Shown: positions 22,838-35,107, counted from the first letter of the stretch. The stretch: DNA of 64,000 bases from Lithospermum erythrorhizon (GCA_019722365.1 JADFUC010000004.1:744001-808000); one strand, 5' to 3'. Translations and numbers: made by a program. Notes: a model not told the origin generated them from the sequence alone.

Positions 22838-25444
22838 ATGTTTCATTTCACTGTGTTTCAGTCTTTGAAACTATCATCAACTCTAAAACAATCCCAAATT
22901 CATACTCAAATTCGTACCTATTTGGACTCTTCATTTGATACCAAAATCAAGAATCTAGTCAAACAAGGACAATGTCTTAAAGCTCTGCATTTATACAATA
23001 AAGAATCTTGTTTATCTCTTAATAATACTTCAAAATTCACTTTCCCACCTCTCCTTAAAGCATGTTCTTATCTTCAGAATCTTTTATATGGATCAATATT
23101 TCACGCAAAAGTTATCCATATGGGGTTTCAGTTCGACCCTTATATTGTTAATTCTCTTATATTTATGTACTTGAGATGTGGTGCTTTTGATACTGGTCGT
23201 CTTCTGTTTGATAAGGTGTCAAAGTGTGAGTCTTTGGTTCAAGATGTCACTATTTGGAATACTATGCTTGATGGGTGTCTTAGAAATGGGTTGTTTAGTG
23301 AGGGGTTGACTCGATTTCGTCGAATGCTGATGTTGGGTGTTAGGCCTGATGGGTATAGTCTTAGTATTTTACTTGGTGTGGTTGATAGGGGGATGTGTTT
23401 CGAAGAGGGTAGAGAGATTCATGGTTATGTGGTGAGGAATATGTTTTATGAGGATGCTTTTTTGGTGACTGCGTTGATTGCCATGTATGCGAATAATAAG
23501 AAGCCGGTGGAATCTTGGAGTGTTTTCGAGCTGTGGGGGGATAGGATGAATATTGTTGTATCGAATGCAATGATTAATGCGTTTTATGAGAATGGAATGT
23601 GGAGAGATAGCTTAGAGTTGTATGTTGATGTCAAGAATGTAGGTTGCACGCTAATGTCTTCTACGTTTTCTAGTGCATTATGTGCTTGTTCGATGGGGGG
23701 AGATGTGGAAGTAGGCAGACAGATTCATTCTGATGTCGTTAAGATGGGTTTCGATAGTGATCCATATGCTTGCACCTCTCTTTTAACTATGTATTCTAGA
23801 GGTGGGCTGGTAGAAGATGCTGAAAGAGTATTTAACATGGTTTGGAATAAAGGAGTTGAACTTTGGAACTCCATGATCTCAGCTTACATTAATTGTGACC
23901 GCCTTGAAGATGCACTTAACATTTATCTTAAAATGCGGTTGGGAGCAATTCCATCTGATTCTTTTACAATATCGAACATATTAGCATCATGCAGTATGGC
24001 CAGTTCAGATTATTTTTGTAGGATGATCCATGGAGAGCTGATCAAAAGACCAGTGCAGAATAGTGTTCCTGTCCAGAGTGCCCTCTTGACAATGTATGTT
24101 AGGTGCGGTAATATGGAGGATGCTTTTGGAATTTTTAGCAGAATGAACGAAAAGGACGTAGTAGCATGGGGATCAATGATATCGGGATATTGTCAAAATG
24201 GAAACTTCAAGGAGACATTGGACTTGTTTAAGAAGATGGAACTTGGCAACGTGAAGCCGGATCCTACCCTAATGGCAAATATGGTTATGGCCAGTTCTGG
24301 TATAGGGAACTGCAACATGGCTTACTGTGTTCACGGACTAGCCATTAAGAGTGGATATGATACAGATGCGATTATTGGTAGTTCACTAATAGATTTTTAC
24401 TCGAAGTGCAGACAACCTGAAATGGCTGAGAATATATTTGACAGTATTGTGCAAAAAAATATAGTTGTGTGGAATTGCTTAATGTCATGTTATTGTCAAA
24501 ATGGATTACCAGAGCTCTCCCTCAATGTCCTTTCTCAGATGAAGCCACATGGAATCCATCCAGATTCTGTTTCAATCACCATTGCTCTAGTTGCTGTATC
24601 GTCACTGGCAGCATTGCTAAGAGGAAAGGCTATACATGGTTATTATGTAAGACTTCGGATTCTTGATGACCTTCAAGTTGAAAATTCATTACTTGATATG
24701 TACATCAAGTGTGGATGTTTAAAGTACACCGAATATTTATTCCAAAACATGCCCAGACAGAATATAGTGACATGGAATTCAATGATATCTGGTTATGGAT
24801 CTCACGGTGACTGCTGCAAGGCGATAAACTTGTTTCGTGAAATGACAAGTTCTGGCATCACCCCTGATTCCAGAACTTTTCTGTCCCTTGTTTCATCCTG
24901 CAACCATTCTGGTTTGGTCAATGAAGGCCTGACTCTATTCCAAATGATGAAGGAATACAAAATCGAGCCTACAATCGAGCATCACTTAAACATCGTCGAC
25001 CTCCTAGGACGAGCAGGTTGTTTGCACGACGCTTATACCATCATATCTAAAATGTCTCTAAAAGACGACAAGAGTGTCTGGTTGAGTTTGTTATCCGCTT
25101 GTCGAGTTCATGGCAACGTTGATCTCGGGGAGTTAGCTGCCAAGCACCTAATAGACCTGGAGCCTGAAAGGGGCAGCAACTATGTTCAACTGTTGAATCT
25201 CTACGTCGCTGCAGGTTTACAGGAAAAATCAGCAGAGTTGAGGAAGGTAATGAAGCAAAAGGGATTGAAGAAGGTCCCTGGATGTAGCTGGATTGAAGTT
25301 CAGAATAAAACTGTTGTGTTCTACTCAGCAGATTCATCATCTCCTAGGATACTTGAGATCTATGAGATGATTAAGACCTTGAGAAACAATGTAAAGTGGA
25401 GAGTGAAAGATTATCAATCTATTGAGAAACTTGAATTAAGTTAA
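22838..25444 (+). CDS. Pentatricopeptide repeat protein, PLS class with E domain
   Basis: An intronless frame of 868 aa. PPR proteins bind organellar RNA one base per motif; the PLS subclass mostly specifies C-to-U editing sites. Many 31-36-residue motifs run from about residue 40 to 760, for example the MISAYINCDRLEDALNIYLK, MISGYCQNGNFKETLDLFKK and MISGYGSHGDCCKAINLFRE stretches. The end has the E-type signature KSVWLSLLSACRVHGNVDLG, then GCSWIEVQNKTVVF. It stops without a DYW deaminase domain, so editing would need a DYW partner in trans. The N-terminus (MFHFTVFQSLKLSSTLK) lacks acidic residues and could be a mitochondrial or plastid presequence. The layout resembles Arabidopsis At2g40720-type proteins, but the target cannot be named from sequence alone. 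The ATG used is the first in frame. Confidence 0.93.
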   Translation: MFHFTVFQSLKLSSTLKQSQIHTQIRTYLDSSFDTKIKNLVKQGQCLKALHLYNKESCLSLNNTSKFTFPPLLKACSYLQNLLYGSIFHAKVIHMGFQFDPYIVNSLIFMYLRCGAFDTGRLLFDKVSKCESLVQDVTIWNTMLDGCLRNGLFSEGLTRFRRMLMLGVRPDGYSLSILLGVVDRGMCFEEGREIHGYVVRNMFYEDAFLVTALIAMYANNKKPVESWSVFELWGDRMNIVVSNAMINAFYENGMWRDSLELYVDVKNVGCTLMSSTFSSALCACSMGGDVEVGRQIHSDVVKMGFDSDPYACTSLLTMYSRGGLVEDAERVFNMVWNKGVELWNSMISAYINCDRLEDALNIYLKMRLGAIPSDSFTISNILASCSMASSDYFCRMIHGELIKRPVQNSVPVQSALLTMYVRCGNMEDAFGIFSRMNEKDVVAWGSMISGYCQNGNFKETLDLFKKMELGNVKPDPTLMANMVMASSGIGNCNMAYCVHGLAIKSGYDTDAIIGSSLIDFYSKCRQPEMAENIFDSIVQKNIVVWNCLMSCYCQNGLPELSLNVLSQMKPHGIHPDSVSITIALVAVSSLAALLRGKAIHGYYVRLRILDDLQVENSLLDMYIKCGCLKYTEYLFQNMPRQNIVTWNSMISGYGSHGDCCKAINLFREMTSSGITPDSRTFLSLVSSCNHSGLVNEGLTLFQMMKEYKIEPTIEHHLNIVDLLGRAGCLHDAYTIISKMSLKDDKSVWLSLLSACRVHGNVDLGELAAKHLIDLEPERGSNYVQLLNLYVAAGLQEKSAELRKVMKQKGLKKVPGCSWIEVQNKTVVFYSADSSSPRILEIYEMIKTLRNNVKWRVKDYQSIEKLELS

Positions 25445-26891
25445 ATTTTTTTTCCCATTATTATTGCTTCAGTTTTTGGGAATTTATAATTCACTTTGAC
25501 ATGCATCTTACAATTTCAATGTTGTTGAGAACTTTTTTCCAACATTATGATGTAAATATGTGAGTATTATTGCTTCAGTTTTAAGCATCTCAATTTGTTT
25601 GGATTAATGATAAGTTTCTTGAGCTATAGTTATGTATTCATACTGAATAGATAAATATGTGATTATTAGTGGTAGGTTTTGAATTTTTACAAAATGGTGT
25701 AGTTTTTATCTTTTTTCTATTTTGTTTCTAGATAAGTTAGAATTGTTTGTTTTGTCAGTTGTTGTAGTCCAAGAATATGCAGTTTGGTAGCTGAAGGTAG
25801 TTAGATTTGAAGTTGAATAGTTTATATTAATGTCTTTTGTTGAGAATTATAAGCTTAAAAATTTGGATCTTTTTTGTTTTGTTTAAGCATCTCAGTTTGT
25901 TTGGATTTAAGATAAGTCTCTATTTGTTTGGAGTTTATATTTATTTTTTCCCTGAATTGAGCAACATCTCATTACATTGTGAGATCGAAGTTGCAAGTTC
26001 GTAAATATATTTTGTGTGTGGTTTTCGTCCCAGTATAAACGTTTCGGTTAAATGGTGTTTTCTCAGAAATTGAAGTTTAACACCTAGTTAATGAAATCAA
26101 AATGTTATCCATTTCCTTCCTAATTAATTTCATAAAAATTAAATCTTTTTAATCTAATTGATAATTTTGAGTGAAAAATAAATGTTATATGAAGTAATTA
26201 AGAAAACAAAACAACAAAAATAATCAACCTAACCTAAAATGAATGCACAATACAAAAATCTATAAAGAAACTAACGTAGCTGCAATAGAGAGAAATTGAA
26301 AAGGCAGTGAATGATAAAGCATGTCTTTGTGGATGATGAATAAAGCTATATAGCAATCATAAATAATGGTCACTCCAATCTATTTTAATTGAATTTCTTA
26401 CGTAGCAAATAAAGACTTTTATCTTGATGCTTCTTTAATTATCATTAAAATTAAAAAATTTAATATTATGAATTTTAAAGGCAGAATCAAATTATATTTG
26501 GAATTAGGAAGACCTGAACAATTCCTACCATGTACTTGAGTGAGCTATGTCTGCATGTTAGCTTACATATAATGATTTATACCTCATGAGGGAAATGCTT
26601 GGTTACATGCATCATTTCATGATGAGTTATCTTTATGAAGTCACATTTTGTATATCCAGTAGAAAGGTGCACCATTTACAATTGTTAGCTTCCTGGAACT
26701 ACAATAACTTTATTATAAGATTAAACTGCCTACGTTTCTGACAAATGATGCAATTTCACTGCTTAAAGGGGTAATTTATCGTCTATTTTTGTACTAAACC
26801 TCGCTTATTTTAAATTCAGAGATCATGGTATCAAAATGGAAAACCAAATAGTATTTACCTGTGGCTCAACCTTCCATATTCTTGTCTTCAG
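25445..26891. other. Intergenic, AT-rich
   Basis: 3' flank of the PPR gene followed by AT-rich DNA. TTTGTTTGGATT recurs with CATCTCA before it (about 25585 and 25885), a minor duplication. No gene or element was recognised. Confidence 0.5.
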
Positions 26892-27182
26892 CTGCTTCAA
26901 AAGGAAGCGAGCAGGCGCCTTGGTAATGGTCCAAAAGGGGTCGATGAGATCAAAGGCCACAAATGGTTTAAGGCTATCAATTGGAAAAAGTTGGAAGCTC
27001 GCCAGATTCAACCGAGTTTCTGTCGTGAAATTGCTGGAATGCACTGTGTTGCCAATTTTGATGAGTGCTGGACCAAAATGTCACTGGCTGATTCCCCTGT
27101 TGCTAGTCCCAACTTTAATGAGAACCCATTCAAGGGGTTCACTTACATCAGGCCTGCAGCTTCTTTCTTGCAGGGCACCTAA
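26892..27182 (+). pseudogene. Orphan last exon of a plant S6 kinase (AGC kinase)
   Basis: Directly after a good acceptor (TCTTGTCTTCAG) is an open frame of 96 codons ending in TAA. It begins LLQKEASRRLGNGPKG, continues HKWFKAINWKKLEARQIQPS and DSPVASPN, and ends NPFKGFTYIRPAASFLQ. This is the end of the kinase domain plus the AGC C-terminal tail of the S6K group. FKGFTY is the hydrophobic motif whose Thr is phosphorylated in the TOR pathway. No ATP-binding or catalytic exons were found upstream or on the other strand. It is therefore a fragment left by duplication or transposition, although its frame is undamaged. It could only be functional if spliced to exons outside this region, which is unlikely because an unrelated gene lies upstream. 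Confidence 0.8.
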
Positions 27183-27539
27183 TTGGCATTACTATCAATG
27201 GATGTTGTCGAACAAAGAGTTTTATCGACTACGTTTAGCTATTTGCTCATTTGCAATTGTACGTTCAACTTCCATTGAAACTCCCTTTTGAAAGTGTTTA
27301 TTGTCTACTAATTTCATTGCTAAAATATCGTTTGGTTTATAATTTTTATGAGTTGATTTTAAACCTTAATTTTTTCTTAATATGTTGGTATAATCTTTTA
27401 GTTAATAATATATCAAAATATTATATTTTCAACCTACTTTACTATTAACAATATATTTTTGGTTCATATCAAAGTCTAATGTGTTGATTAAGAGCGATGA
27501 CTATATACATAAGAATTTGTGAAGTTCTGTTTTGGATAA

Positions 27540-27640
27540 TTGAGTGTTTGCTTTCTATTATTGCACTTTACTCTTGAGTTAATTAGGAGATAATCTTTGT
27601 GTTATCAGTGTATAGCGTACTACTTACTTAGGGACATGTT
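27540..27640 (+). repeat. SINE-like dispersed repeat, decayed copy 3
   Basis: GCACTTTACTCTTGAGTTAATTAGGAGAT aligns, at a lower level, with the start of the copy at 9597 (GCACTTTCACTCTTGGGTTAATTCGGAAA). The conserved GGGAGCC end is missing. Confidence 0.4.
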
Positions 27641-27659
27641 AATGTTTATGTTATTTATC

Positions 27660-28030
27660 TTTTAAGAAAATCCACTCCTGCAGGTGAGGATCTATGCCTC
27701 TGAAACCTTCACAAGCAATGTTCTTGTTTGGGCAACTTTCCAATCCCCAGTTCTTGCACTATAAAAAAATCCGAAACAGCCCAAACGATATAACTAATAA
27801 GTAAATTGTAAGAAAAAGAAAACAAGCAGAACACGTATTAGTAATTTTTATGTTAAATGTTATTTATGTTTGAGAAAAAAACACTCCAGAATCTATACCT
27901 CAAACCTTCACAAGCAATGTTCCTGGCCTGTTTGGGCAACTTTGTAACTAATATAAACAAACCCAAAACAGCCCTAAACGATATGACATAAGAATTACTG
28001 TAATAAGTAGATTGTAAGAAAAAAGAAAGG
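27660..28030 (+). repeat. Two-copy tandem repeat of about 190 bases
   Basis: CCTTCACAAGCAATGTTC, TTTGGGCAACTTT, AACAGCCC, AACGATAT and AGATTGTAAGAAAAA-type phrases occur in the same order at 27700-27820 and 27904-28025, preceded in both by AAATCCACTCC/AAACACTCC. The copies are imperfect. No coding sequence was found. Confidence 0.75.
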
Positions 28031-28924
28031 CTAATTAGTCGTTTGCCTGTATCGCTTTTATTTCGAGTTTAATATACTTGACATCTCTGGCTTTCAAACT
28101 TTGCGCTTATCTTTATCTTTTCGGTTGTCTCACTTTCTTATTTATCTTAAGTATAGAGCTGACATTTAGTATTTACTACGTAATTATAATAAAATCTGCC
28201 ATTTCTTTCATTAGCCAGAGTATTCTGCGAACTTTCTCACGAGCTTTTCACCGTAGCAAATTTGCTTTTGGCCTTGCCTTAGCAATACCACAGCTTTACC
28301 ATTCTGAAATTTCTTGCTGTGCTTCCCTTTACCCCGACCCCCCACACGAACTCCGCCTCCACTTACAGAGCTTTTCGCCCGTCATAATTTATTTGATATT
28401 GGTTGGTGAGGATGGAAACCGGAGGAGGTAATAGTAGGATGGGGTGTGTCAACAGTGGTGAAACCGAGGAGGCGGGAGGAAAAAAGACCGTGATGGGGGA
28501 TGGGATTTGTGAAAATTTATGGTTGGTGAAAGTTCGGGGTGAAGGATAGGGGTAGGGTGGGGTGATGGCTTTGTGGGGGAGGTAAGGGAGGATAGAATTA
28601 GTGGCTTTGTGGAAAAAGGTGGGCGTGGGGGTTGGGTAGGGATATTTTAATTTTTAGTTTTATTTATTTTTCAATTATTATTAAAGAAGCCCAAATGTCA
28701 TAGTATTATTTTAAAATCTACCTTGAAAATTTAATATATATATATAATTCCTACTTTATCCTTGTATTAAATGAATTGTTATTAATTTTATTGAAAGGTA
28801 TTTCGAATTGCTTGATTTGACAGAATGAAGTAATATTAGAGACGAAACGATAAGATAAAGTATGAGAGACAAGTTATGGAAATCGGACATAATTTATGGG
28901 GTAATAAATTAAGCCTTAAAGAAT
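28031..28924. other. Intergenic with a G-rich stretch
   Basis: About 28410-28640 on the + strand is G-rich (GGTGAAGGATAGGGGTAGGG and similar), unlike its AT-rich surroundings. A 117-codon open frame (28078-28431) has no recognisable domain. This could be an eroded element. Confidence 0.3.
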
Positions 28925-29074
28925 TACTCCCTTCAAATTTAAAGAGTTTTTACTTTTTCAACATTTCTTATGTGAATTCATTATATTACACTTTTACAAG
29001 TGGTCAAAAGAAGAATTAATTTTGGAATTTAAATTTAAGAAAAAACTTCCTTGAATTTTGAGATGGAGGGTGTA
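28925..29074. mobile_element. Stowaway-like MITE
   Basis: It begins TACTCCCTTCAAATTTAAAG and ends with the inverted counterpart TTGAGATGGAGGGTGTA. The ends are TA, as in Tc1/Mariner-type Stowaway elements. Length is about 150 bases. Confidence 0.65.
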
Positions 29075-29980
29075 ATTTGAACTCTTATTTAATATTTAAT
29101 TTTAAAATGATACAGCCAATTAATTATTGGGTTAATTAATTATGCAACTTGGTTAACATAGACGTTCGAAAGTGTCATGAATATGGCCAAATGGGTATAT
29201 ATATAAGCAGACGTACTCCATAAAATAAGGCACTTGCAAAATTTGAGCGTATAATATTCACCAAGTCAGAGGGTCTAAGGAGTTGTGCTGCGTTTATGTC
29301 AAGAATGACCAATAATGATAATTAGGTTGGCAATTATGACCAAGAAAATTTTTAGGAAAAAAAAAGAGAGCATGGTTTGAGAAAATGATTGTTAATTATT
29401 GAGGAATTTTTCTTTGCTTGAGAAGGAGGGTTGTTCTAGCACTTTATGTAGAATAAGTCCATTTGAATGTGCATTAACACAGACTCAAGTTTCTATACCA
29501 TATAACATATATAGTGTTTCAAATATTCTTCCCTTTGGTTGGTGAATCACAACTACTTTACACATCAATAGGAAGAGTAGTAGAAGCAAGATAATAAGCT
29601 ACTAAAGAGATTATGTTTCTTTAATTGTATTAGTAATACTATTAAGCTAGCTGTTAATAGGTGAGCAGGCTGGGGGACCGTTCCCGCGTACTGATGCGGA
29701 TCTGCTGACCGTTATTAGGGGGAGGGTTAAACAACTAAATCATTAACTCTTATAAATCTAAGAGTAGTTTTAGGTAAGTGTGAATTATGAAATCGTCACA
29801 CTCGATATTTCTATCTTGAAATATCAGGGAGGAAATCTGGTTTATTATGAATCGAAGTATAAGAGGAGTTGGTGATTTTTCAATTATGTTTCATTTTAAA
29901 TTAACTAGAATCATCTCACATTTTAAATGAATTTTAACACTATTCACATGACAATGATAAATAAGTCATTACTAAAATAA
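29075..29980. other. Intergenic, nothing recognised
   Basis: AT-rich. A 60-base GC-richer patch at about 29660-29720 (GCAGGCTGGGGGACCG...) stands out but matches nothing I know. Confidence 0.4.
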
Positions 29981-30229
29981 TACTCACTGCATTTTTAACT
30001 TTTAGTTGCTACAGTCGTTTTGTCGTAGATTAATAAAAGTAAAATGTAGTAGAAGTTACATTGAAAATAAAATGTCAATTAATTAAAACTATATAATTGG
30101 TTGGTTGATAGTTTTAATAACAAAAGTACATTGAAATGTAAAAATATAATTTTACATCTTAGAAAGACAAGTATTTTTGAAACAAAAAATTAATATTAGA
30201 AATACAACTAAAGAGTAACGGAGGGAATA
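29981..30229. mobile_element. Stowaway-like MITE
   Basis: The left end TACTCACTGCATTTTTAACT with TTTTAGTTGCTAC matches the inverted right end ACAACTAAAGAGTAACGGAG plus GGAATA. TA borders. Fifteen bases separate it from the next MITE. Confidence 0.65.
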
Positions 30230-30244
30230 TTTCAAAATATTTAT

Positions 30245-30511
30245 TACTCCCTCCAATTTTTTTTACTTGACATCGTAACATTTTTCAAGTTAATTAAGAA
30301 GCAATTAAGGATGTAGTATATATTTTATATATATCACTGTCGATAACTAAAATAATAATTAATAGCATTAAATATAAAGTAGCTTTTTATGTTAACTTTT
30401 GAATACATTAAATAGAACTACAAAAGGAAAAATGGTTGTATTGAAATTCGAAGTGACGTTATTTAACCAAAAAAAATTGGTAAGATGTCAAGTAAAAAAA
30501 CCGGTGGAGTA
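30245..30511. mobile_element. Stowaway-like MITE
   Basis: Terminal inverted repeats of about 30 bases: TACTCCCTCC with TTTTTTTACTTGACATC on the left; GATGTCAAGTAAAAAAA and CGGTGGAGTA on the right. TA at both borders. No coding capacity. Confidence 0.8.
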
Positions 30512-31074
30512 CCATTTACCTTCATTGCCCTCATTTGGATTAAATACAATATACAACCAGCTCGAACGTAGCTTTATTTATCCAACAACATTCAACTCAT
30601 GTTAAGTTATCTTTTTTTTTTTTAAGATTATAACACTACAGCATTCATTCTATAATTCTTGTGTCAATTTTTTGTTTCGCTCTTCTTCTCTGATAATTAC
30701 GTAATTATCCTTAAATTCACATTTTTTACTAGGCGTTTCACCGTATCAAAAGCAGTTCCTCTTAACCTCTCCTTATTTAAAAATAACCTCAACTTTCTAT
30801 CAAATCAATCCATTTCTAATTTTCTCTATCTACAATATAATACAACATATAAAATAAATATACCAAAAAAAATCCAAATCAAGCCATCAATGTCTATACA
30901 ACAACTACCATTATCCTCATTTTATATACTCCCTAGTCCCCCATATAACTACCACATAAAAAGCTTCCCCCAACATACAAACATAAACCTTCCTCTGACT
31001 CTTGACCTTTTCCCCAATTTCACCCCTCTTCTTATTCTCCCCTTCAATTTTTTTCCAATTAGGGGTTTCTCCAA

Positions 31075-34058
31075 ATGGAATCCCCAAATTCTTCATCAAT
31101 TGAATCCCAATTGAATTCAATTCAATCACCAAATTCCAATTCAGATTCCAATTCAACCCCCATAATTCAATTCCCCCCTCTTCGTTATTTCCACTCTCCA
31201 TTATCATCTCTTCTCGAATATTCCGGTTTATTTCGCCTCCAAAATCACGATTCCGAAGCTCAACCCTTAATTAATTCCCCAATTAATCATAATAATAATA
31301 ATAATATTGATAGTAGTATTGGGAATAATGGGGGTGGTGAGGTGGCGATAAGGATAATTGGTGGTGAGGTGGCGGAGGAGGAGGATTTGGAGGCGGAGGG
31401 TGGTGGTGGGAATAATGAAAATAATAATAATAATAATAATGATGATGATGCGAATAATAATGATGATAATATAGATGAGAATAGTGATAATACCACGTCG
31501 TATCAGAGATATGATATACAGAGAGTGGCGAGGTGGATTGAGCAGATTCTTCCGTTTTCGTTGTTGTTGTTGGTTGTTTTCATACGGCAACACTTGCAAG
31601 GTTGGGTTTTTGTTTTGTTTCAAATGATTTTGAATGTGATATTGTAATGGTTATTTGAGGCTTATTGATTGGATAGTTTGTTTTTATTGAGAAATGAAAT
31701 TATGGTAGTTTTTTTTATTGATTGTGGTTGAAAAAGGCTTGTTCTTGCAGAAATTGTTGATTGGGGTGTTAAGGTTTTTCCTTGATTTTGGTTGAAAAAG
31801 GTGTATTCTTGCAAAAATATTTGATTGTGTGTGCATTCTGATTGATTTTGTGATAATATATATGCTGATATGCGTAAATAATCATTTATAAGCAAAAAAA
31901 TGCTATCTTGGTTTTCTCGGATTCTTGGAGATGGTCGTTGACTAGGTCAGAATTTTGCATTTATGTGATCATAATGTTTTGGAGGGCTTGAACTTGGTAG
32001 TACTTATAGTTATTAGAGACATGGTATATGTGGTATGCTGGCTTGAAGTTTGAATTTTGTTTCTTGAGAGGTTTTGAGTTTCAGATGTTTTAATAATAAT
32101 GCGTTTTTTATGAAGCGCAGGTTCAAATTTCTAATTTGATTTTTGATTGATTCAGAAAGTGTAATAAAGTATCTGGTGTGTTTGAGTGTAGGAGCATTTT
32201 CTGTTTATCTAGTGAGATGATTAATACTGGTTGTGAGAGAGTCCAATTTCCTGTTTTCCTTGCGGGCTACTTGATCTGTTCATAGACATGAACTGTGAAC
32301 ATCTGTTTGTAGTGCTAAGTTGATACCAATACTTGCATAGTTATAGAATAAAAAAGTTCAAATTTCTTGTTTGGTTTTGAACTAAATCAGTGCTGTCAAT
32401 TTATCACTTTCAGGATTCTTTGTCACGATTTGGGTCACTGCCTTCTTGTTCAAGTCCAATGACATTGTTCGGAAACAGACAGCTCTGAAGGTAGGACTTC
32501 TCTTTTGTTTCAAGAATTATTATCTTTTTTCTTTCGATATTGTGGAATTTACAGATGATAAAGTGGTAACCAGAAATGTCTTAGGTGCTGACAGTTTGCT
32601 ATAACTGCAGGGGGAGAGGAGGATTGCTGTCCTTATCGCTTATTTTGTTTTGTTTGTCCTTCATGTTGTTTCCATTTATTGGTGGTTTTGCTATGAGGAT
32701 CTTTATTATCCATTATTCATGGTTCCTCCAAAGACAATTCCTCCCTTTTGGCATGCAATTTTCATCATTTTGGTTAACGGTATGACCTTCAGTCCTTCCT
32801 ATTGGTCTCCTTTTTGAACTTATCTGACAAATGGCATATATAATGAGTTTTTCACCAAAGGTGTTTATGTTATATAATATTTGTTTCTCCCAGATTCAAT
32901 GGCACGGCAGGCTGCAATGGCCATCAAGTTGATTTTGCTAATGTACTACAAGAATGGCAGAGGCCACAATTTTCGCAGACAGGTAATGCTTTTGTTAAGA
33001 CGTGATAATGTGATATATAATGAAGTACCAGTTCTAAACTTTATCAGGAGACCTAATGGTATTATTATTTAGGGCCAACTGCTGACTCTAGTTGAGTATA
33101 CACTACTGCTATACCGAGCTCTGCTACCTGCCCCAGTCTGGTACAGATTCTTCTTGAACAAGGAATATGGGAGCCTTTTTTCATCACTGACTACAGGGTT
33201 GTATTTGACCTTTAAGCTCACCTCGATTGTTGAGAAGGTATATTTGTTTAAGCATAAGTTGGTTTATTTGGTATACTTATGCATTTCGTCTATTGTGGTT
33301 GGCACTGTTCCACGCTCAATCCTTGCACATCTCTATCTATATATCATACTTTTTGGATTCATTTTGCTCATTTCCTGATCTGCAATGCTGGCATTTGGGG
33401 TTCTCTCCCGCCTTACAGGTTCAATCTTTCTTTGCTGCCTTGAAAGCATTATCGAAGAAAGATGTCAATTACGGTACTTACGCCACATCAGAACAGGTAT
33501 TTTGAGACCTTATGACCAAAGGATTTATAGCAATTAGTTTATGTTGTCACTTCGAGCTTGGTCTATTATATGTCTGCAGCCAACATCTCTCAACGCCACC
33601 ATACCTTTCTTTATTTATTATTTTCAGTAAAAGTTGTCAACTCCTGATTTAGTTTCTGCCTTATTGGTATATTGACAATTCTGTATTGCTAACCTTTTTA
33701 TTAAAGTTAACTTATTATGATTGCTGTAGGTTAATGCAGGAGGAGATTTATGTGCTATCTGTCAGGAAAAGATGCATGACCCGATATTATTGCGATGTAA
33801 ACATATCTTCTGCGAAGATTGCGTCTCAGAATGGTTAGTTCTGTTTGACCATTTGAATTACCAATTCTAAAAGTGTTGGTGCATTCTCTGACATTCCAGA
33901 AAATTTTAGCTTGTATGGATCTGTAATTTTTTTCATCACTCCCACGTTTCAGGTTTGAAAGGGAGAGAACTTGCCCTTTGTGCAGGGCTCTGGTTAGACC
34001 TGCTGATCTAAAATCATATGGAGATGGATCGACAAGCCTTTTCTTACAGATATTCTAA
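31075..34058 (+). CDS. RING finger membrane protein (RNFT1/RNFT2-like E3 ligase)
   Basis: Eight coding exons: 31075-31600, 32414-32490, 32611-32779, 32894-32982, 33073-33237, 33419-33496, 33730-33833, 33953-34058. They join in frame to 437 aa. Residues 1-150 are Ser/Asn/Asp-rich and disordered, with a poly-Asn/Asp run. Several hydrophobic segments follow ([43 protein letters not shown]). A C3HC4 RING closes the protein: [20 protein letters not shown], then FCEDCVSEW and TCPLCRALV. The layout matches the animal RNFT1/2 family of ER-membrane ubiquitin ligases; a role in membrane protein quality control is inferred from the family. All eight zinc ligands are present. The RING is split by the last intron between CVSEW and FERERTCP. 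Confidence 0.88.
31287..31310 (+). repeat. AAT microsatellite in coding sequence
   Basis: ATAATAATAATAATATTG encodes an Asn run in the N-terminal disordered region of the RNFT-like protein. A second AAT/GAT run at about 31415-31475 encodes a longer Asn/Asp tract. Both are likely length-variable. Confidence 0.7.
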
Positions 34059-35107
34059 ATGTTTTATCTTATTCAGCAGTTTTGGCAACCTAAATGCCAC
34101 CCCAGCATTTCCATGCCGATATCCCAAAAGCAAGCTAATGTTAGAAGTAGATCTTCAAGCCTGTAAGATGATGGATGTCGAATGTTATTTTCCACTTGTT
34201 ACGAGAGCCTTGGTTACGTTGGTGGGAAATGTTTTAATTCGTGTATATTCGTGAACTGCGGGTACAAAGAAGGTGCAAAATTCTTTGGCTTATTATGTTC
34301 CTCATTTACCAGACTCGGTCAGATTTTAAAGTTGTTATGGAGAAGGTGGTTGCTCTTTGTATGTATCCTGGCTCACTGGAAAACACTGAATTGTACAAAG
34401 CATTCTTATGATTAATTTTGACAGCTTCTTTAAGATTAGACAAATTGTCTCCTTCTTTTTCATGGACTAAATTGATCTGCAAAATGATTGGATTTCTTAA
34501 TTAAGGGTGATTATGTATCAAGTGTAGATAACAGTGTTATAAATTTAATCTTTTAATAGTGAGACCTTCCATGAATATAAGTAAGATGTTAAATCAATGC
34601 ACTCAACTTTAATTGTCTAAAGTTAATTGATGTTTAACTCGATGCTTAATAACGTACTTAAGATATTTGTTTTGCCTGTATTGATTTGTAATGAGTCGAA
34701 TAGATAGACGAGCTATGATTGGCTCAGCTTGAAGTTCAAACTACACAACTTTAGGTAAATGAGCTATGGATGGCTCGGCTTGAACTTCAAATGACACAAC
34801 TTTAGGCTCAGGTAGAATCGCATGTGAGCATCATTGGCTTATCCGCCTAACAATATCAGCACATATGCATTAGTATATAACTGCACTAGTTCAGAAAACA
34901 TTAGTCACCACTGATCACCAGCATTTCAAACTTATCCATTTCTATAAGCAGTACAAATATCATTGCATTTGACTATCAGCTGCCTTACATATTATTTGTA
35001 TAAACATTGCTTTCAAGTACTTCCTCAATTTTTATGCGACAACCTACTTATAGAGGCGAAGTAGATAATTTTGGGAGTAGAAAACGTTCGAGGATAAGAT
35101 TGCTCCA
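34059..35107. other. Convergent 3' flanks with a small tandem repeat
   Basis: 3'UTR and flank of the RNFT-like gene (+) and of the quinone oxidoreductase gene (-). At 34710-34815 a unit of about 58 bases occurs twice (GAGCTATGATTGGCTCAGCT / GAGCTATGGATGGCTCGGCT, each followed by ACACAACTTTAGG). No coding exon was seen. Confidence 0.6.

Noticed and set aside
23361..25340. Antisense open frames within the PPR gene
   Set aside because: They overlap a strongly supported 868-codon PPR frame on the + strand and have no independent features.
31267..31623. 118-codon minus-strand frame rich in Ile/Asn
   Set aside because: It is the reverse reading of the AAT-repeat coding region of the RNFT-like gene.
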